A stretch of DNA of 64,000 nucleotides from Lentisphaerae bacterium RIFOXYA12_64_32 (GTDB taxonomy: Bacteria; Verrucomicrobiota; Lentisphaeria; Oligosphaerales; YB12-FULL-65-16). The stretch is from NCBI GenBank assembly GCA_001803235.1, contig MHBL01000195.1:1-64000 (forward strand), read 5' to 3'. Positions 61,009-64,000 of the stretch are shown here, piece after piece. The notes beneath the pieces were generated by a model that worked only from the letters and a program-made list of their open reading frames with translations, made no database searches and was not told where the DNA came from. Positions within the stretch are counted from its first letter, which is position 1. Every line of letters starts with the position of its first letter. Position numbers and translations under genes: made by a program.

Positions 61009-61213
61009 GACGGTTGATAGCGCACGCGACGAGATGCAGGCGGAATACCGCTTTGACTATCGCAAGTCGCGCCCGAACCGCTTTGCGACTCGGGCGAGCG
61101 ACGCTCGCATAGCGGTAACTCTGGATGCTGATGTCGCAGTGGTGTTCACCAGCGCCAAGGCCGTCAACCGTGCCTTACGGGCCATGATCGAGGTCGTGCC
61201 GGCACACCGTTGA
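60986..61213 (+). CDS. brnA: BrnA-type antitoxin
   Basis: A 75-residue antitoxin. The middle MQAEYRFDYRKSRPNRFA and the end VTLDADVAVVFTSAKAVNRALRAMI form the usual arm plus ribbon-helix-helix DNA-binding segment. It overlaps brnT; the ATG at 60986 is used because it follows the normal start pattern. BrnA would neutralise BrnT and repress the operon. Confidence 0.83.
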   Translation: MKRTVKAETVDSARDEMQAEYRFDYRKSRPNRFATRASDARIAVTLDADVAVVFTSAKAVNRALRAMIEVVPAHR

Positions 61214-61453
61214 TCCTGATAGGTCTCCGGGCCAGGCATTGAGATCTGCAGTTCGCCGGAGCGTAGCGCCGGACCGGTCAGCCATCGAGGTGTGAGCACG
61301 CAGCGGCAGCGCCGTGGAGGATGCGCCATTGCCCTGTACGGATCGCCTCTTGCCGAGCCGGCACCGGATTGCGGCAGATGATCTGCCACGTACCTTGTCT
61401 CTGGTTCGGTCCGACAGCTCTTTGTCAACGATGGGTACCGGTTGGCGGTTGTG

Positions 61454-61677
61454 TGACCCCAAAAAAACCGCATAGGGGCGATTTTCGAACGGGTTTCAAG
61501 CGGGACTTTGACCCACTCACCGCCAGATGGACCTCGGAAGACCCCGCCGGGTATGTCGATTCGCTCAACCTGTATGCTTACTGCGGCGGGAATCCGGTCA
61601 ATTGGGTGGATGGTGTCATTGCCTTGGCCATCACTCTCATCGGCGTCGGCTATTTCCTGTCCCGCGGGAAACGGTAG
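61454..61677 (+). pseudogene. Rhs-core shard 2
   Basis: The frame reads RDFDPLTARWTSEDPAGYVD then SLNLYAYCGGNPVNWVDG, the same core as shard 1 but with a complete YCGNPV consensus, followed by a hydrophobic tip (VIALAITLIGVGYFLSRGKR) and a stop. It is preceded by CCCCAAAAAAACCGCATAGG, also found before shard 3. The reading frame stays open back to 61321 but that part is not Rhs-like. Confidence 0.65.
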
Positions 61678-61786
61678 TCTACGCGTGTCGGTGGGGACCT
61701 GTCGCGGTGAGCACGTTTGCCCGGTCGAAACGCGGAACTGATCACCGGGAGGACTGTGAGACAACCACCTTCGCGGCCCCGTTGCT

Positions 61787-62133
61787 CATTGACAAACCTC
61801 TCGCCCGGCTGTACCCGTATCTTGGTGGTTCGACGTGCATGACCGCGGCTTTCACGCTGGCGGCCCGGACGTGCCGAGGTCTCGAATGAGCGAACGCACG
61901 CCAACTCCGACGGCAACAGATGGAGCGAAGGCACACTACGCTCCGCCCGCTGATGGCCCAGCCTTTAGGTACCTTTCGGGTAGCTTTCGGCCCGCTTTCG
62001 GGCACCTTTCGGGTGCCTTGAAATGGGCTTAACTCGATCGGAATGAGTCGGATACAGAAAACCTCTCGGGTTCTGTGGGGAAGCTTATATAGAGGGGGAA
62101 ACACGGGAGCGTAGTGGTGTGTCCGTAGTCGGA
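61787..62133 (+). repeat. tandem unit repeat R, copy 2
   Basis: It matches 60151-60460: CATTGACAAACCTCTCGCCC, GTACCCGTATCTT, the short-repeat block (CCTTTAGGTACCTTTCGGGT), TTAACTCGATCGGAATG, CAGAAAACCTCTCGGGTTCTG and TAGTCGGAG. The block GGCACC-TTTC-GGGTGCC forms a hairpin. The stem around AAAACC shows changes on both sides. Confidence 0.7.
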
Positions 62134-62186
62134 GTAGAGAACGGCCCCGCTGTGGCGGTGCCGAGGTGAGGCATAAGGTGGTCACG

Positions 62187-62420
62187 ATGAGTGCGTCGGT
62201 GATTGCTCAAGAACTGCTCAAGGACTTCGATGTGCTGCCGGTCGACCGGCAGCGGATGGTCCTGGAGTTCGTGCATTTCCTGGCCGGGGCGGGGACGCCG
62301 CCGGGGACGCCGGGCAAGAGCCTGTTGCGTTTCGCCGGAGTCCTTGACGAGCAGGACGCGCGGGCCATGAGCGAGGCCGTCGCGCGCGAGTGCGAGAGGG
62401 TGGACTCCAGTGAGTGGTAG
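62187..62420 (+). CDS. antitoxin of a VapBC-type pair
   Basis: A 77-residue acidic protein (LLKDFDVLPVDRQRMVLEFV, helical) typical of the DUF2281-like antitoxin class that precedes PIN toxins. ATG 62187 has AAGGTGG upstream and its stop overlaps the PIN gene by 11 bases. It lacks an obvious DNA-binding domain by eye. Confidence 0.75.
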   Translation: MSASVIAQELLKDFDVLPVDRQRMVLEFVHFLAGAGTPPGTPGKSLLRFAGVLDEQDARAMSEAVARECERVDSSEW

Positions 62421-62799
62421 ATACCTGCTCGACACCCATATCGCCATCGCCATGCTCGGCGGAGACAAAGCCGTTACCCGGCGGGTCCGCCAGAGCAAGG
62501 AAGTCTACCTGTGCTCAACCGTGCTCGGCGAGTTGTACTGGGGCGCCTTCAACTCGGGGAAACGCGACGAGAACGTGCGGAAGATAGATGACCTTGCCGC
62601 TCACAGCACGGTCCTGGCCTGCGATCCCAACACCGCGCGCGAGTACGGGCTGGTCAAGCAACGGCTGCGTCAGAAGGGCCGGCCGATACCGGAGAACGAC
62701 ATCTGGATTGGTGCTACGGCCCGACAGCACTCCCTGACGCTGGTCACCCGCGACGCGCATTTCAGTGAGATCGAGGGGCTCGCAACTGAGGCCTGGTGA
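62410..62799 (+). CDS. vapC: PIN-domain toxin (VapC-like)
   Basis: A 129-residue RNase toxin. Acidic residues are in place: D8 in LLDTHI, E41 in LGELYWG, D97 in NDIWIGA and D115 in VTRDAHFSEI. GTG 62410 lies inside the antitoxin gene, so translation is coupled. VapC toxins cut tRNA or rRNA when their antitoxin is degraded. Confidence 0.88.
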   Translation: MSGRYLLDTHIAIAMLGGDKAVTRRVRQSKEVYLCSTVLGELYWGAFNSGKRDENVRKIDDLAAHSTVLACDPNTAREYGLVKQRLRQKGRPIPENDIWIGATARQHSLTLVTRDAHFSEIEGLATEAW

Positions 62800-62903
62800 C
62801 GGCGACAGCGGGAACCCCCGTGTTCTGACGGTTGAACTGGGTCTAGCTCTTTGACATGGTTTGACTGGTGTTCCGGTTCCGCGGGTGCGGTTCTCTCCTT
62901 TGA

Positions 62904-62975
62904 GCCCCAAAACCGCATAGGGGCGATTTTCGTACTGCTCCATAACGCGACTATGACCCGCTTGCACCGACGCCC
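62904..62975 (+). pseudogene. Rhs-core shard 3 (very short)
   Basis: CCCAAAACCGCATAGGGGCG and GATTTTCG repeat the sequence before shard 2, then CGCGACTATGACCCGCTTGC reads RDYDPL, the first residues of the core, and similarity ends within 30 bases, at the 3' end of the leftward neighbouring gene. It is a trace of a third unit. Confidence 0.55.
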
Positions 62976-63988
62976 AGTTCCCGGCACAGGCCGAGGAGGA
63001 AGTCGCGGTTGTCTGCGGTCACGTAGCGCATGGTACCGCCCATGCGGCTGAACGTCTTGCAGTAGCGCAGGTAGTACTCCGGCCGGTCGGGCGGCGGCTC
63101 GCCTGCCGTCCAATCCCAGCGCGACTCGGCCAGGTCCACGACACAGATGAAATGCCGCTCGAGCTTCCGGCCCGACTGCAGCGCCAGGTTCTGCGCCATG
63201 GTCATGGATTTCTCGAAGATCATCGGCGACATAACCGCCGAACCGATGGACAGGTACACGCCGCCGTCCAGGTTCGAGACCTGGTGCGCAAACGCCAGGA
63301 AGTCGCGCTCGGCGCAGCGCCCCACGGCCGCGCCGCGGTTCAGCGGGTGCGTGTAGATGATGTCGTGCCCGAACATCGGGTGCCCCGTGAACGGCACCCC
63401 GAGTCGGTAGGCCGCCGCCTGCACGCTGTAGCCCTTCCACGGGTGCGGGACGGACACGTGACCTGCGCGCACGCCATGGCTGTCGAGTACGGCCAGCAGA
63501 TCGGCGGCGCCCGCCGCACGCGCTGCCGACTCCGCACTTTCCCCCGCCTGATGCACCGCCGCCAGCAACTCCGCGCGGTCCGGTACCTCATGCGCCTCCT
63601 GCGCGATCAACCGCCCCACGGCTTCGCCATAGCCGAGCCCGTCGAACGCGCCGAGGATCAGCGCCAGATTCAGGTGAAAACCCGTCTCCTCCCACAGGCC
63701 GAACTTGCCGGCGTCGACGTTGGCCCGCACATCCTCGCTGGTCTTGCCCTGAAACGCGAACTCCCAGTCGTGAATGATGCCGGCGCCGTTGGTCGCCAGG
63801 TGCTGCACCCAGCCGGCCTGGATCAGGCGGATCAGCACCGGCCCCAGCCCGTTCTTGATGCTGTGTGCGCCAAAGGTCAGCATCACCGGCCGCTCCGCTT
63901 CGCGGGCCTGGCGAATGCGCGACGCAGTCTCGCGCAGCGTGGCGCGGACGGCGTCCGAAAGCCGGGCCGGTTCCGCGTCCGGCGTCAC
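62951..63988 (-). CDS. deoxyhypusine-synthase-like protein (start near window edge)
   Basis: A 345-codon frame resembling deoxyhypusine-synthase-fold proteins of PVC-type bacteria. It has MLTFGAHSIKNGLGPVLIRL, TNGAGIIHDWEFAFQG and VSNLDGGVYLSIGSAVMSPM segments, with Rossmann-like glycines. True DHS enzymes modify eIF5A; bacterial members of this group have other or unknown substrates. A GTG stands at 63988, but the frame stays open to the window end, so the start may lie beyond it. The C-terminus overlaps the third Rhs trace. Confidence 0.78.
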   Translation of the reverse strand: MTPDAEPARLSDAVRATLRETASRIRQAREAERPVMLTFGAHSIKNGLGPVLIRLIQAGWVQHLATNGAGIIHDWEFAFQGKTSEDVRANVDAGKFGLWEETGFHLNLALILGAFDGLGYGEAVGRLIAQEAHEVPDRAELLAAVHQAGESAESAARAAGAADLLAVLDSHGVRAGHVSVPHPWKGYSVQAAAYRLGVPFTGHPMFGHDIIYTHPLNRGAAVGRCAERDFLAFAHQVSNLDGGVYLSIGSAVMSPMIFEKSMTMAQNLALQSGRKLERHFICVVDLAESRWDWTAGEPPPDRPEYYLRYCKTFSRMGGTMRYVTADNRDFLLGLCRELGVGASGS

Positions 63989-64000
63989 TTGGTCCTGTTC

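Noticed and set aside
60140-62140. A CRISPR array in the short repeats of region R
   Set aside because: The repeats are 10-12 bases, degenerate and without spacers of even length. No cas gene is in the window.
63988-64000. Definite start of the last gene at GTG 63988
   Set aside because: The frame is still open at the window end, so the true start cannot be fixed.

Overview
The window is GC-rich, bacterial and densely coded. Its content suggests a member of the PVC group (Planctomycetota, Verrucomicrobiota, Lentisphaerota, Kiritimatiellota). The pointers are an ECF-type sigma factor beside a membrane-anchored Ser/Thr kinase, many secreted carbohydrate-active or beta-propeller proteins, a glycyl radical enzyme (so anaerobic capacity), and intergenic regions full of palindromic repeats. 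This placement is an inference; no rRNA, tRNA or other marker gene was seen.

Layout. 0-24 kb: secreted proteins for polysaccharide or glycan handling (a jelly-roll-like protein, a parallel beta-helix protein, a 1665-residue PQQ-propeller/methyltransferase-fold/malectin fusion, a GH20-like hydrolase, an SGNH hydrolase, an Asp-box propeller), plus the kinase/sigma pair, a YaiI/YqxD protein and a radical SAM protein. Broken genes (RhuM, a beta-helix protein, a metallo-beta-lactamase) lie in the gaps. 24-27.6 kb: an AraC regulator divergent from a glycyl radical enzyme.

27.5-41.3 kb: a defence island whose hsdR end abuts the 3' end of the glycyl radical enzyme gene. It holds two leftward operons. 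One is XRE/ImmA-PIN-hsdR. The other is hsdM-hsdS-dam-parB-like-PD-(D/E)XK-like nuclease, with every junction overlapping or 1 nt apart. Between them lie two uncharacterised overlapping genes, a DUF2188 gene with a partial direct duplicate, a HigA-like gene and an hsdS remnant.

41.5-57.3 kb: chromosomal genes: pRiA4b ORF-3-like, a beta-agarase-like glycosidase, a PLC/S1-like protein, HicBA, a sugar isomerase, an amidohydrolase, a short-chain epimerase, a DUF374 acyltransferase, a cytidylate-kinase-like protein, a HAD phosphatase, an MFS transporter and a small kinase-like protein. 57.6-59.1 kb: a ClpP-like/NfeD membrane protease. 59.3-63 kb: a tandem mosaic of Rhs-core shards, a 310-350 bp repeat and toxin-antitoxin pairs (BrnT/BrnA-like, then a VapBC type), ending beside a deoxyhypusine-synthase-like gene at the window edge.

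The most novel signals are: (1) a family of small non-autonomous transposable elements sharing the terminus CAGGGCTGTTTC, three of them with 8-9 bp target-site duplications readable in the sequence; (2) the Rhs-shard/repeat/TA tandem array; (3) the dam-parB-nuclease module fused onto a type I restriction-modification operon; (4) at least three further families of palindromic intergenic repeats, some placed right after stop codons.
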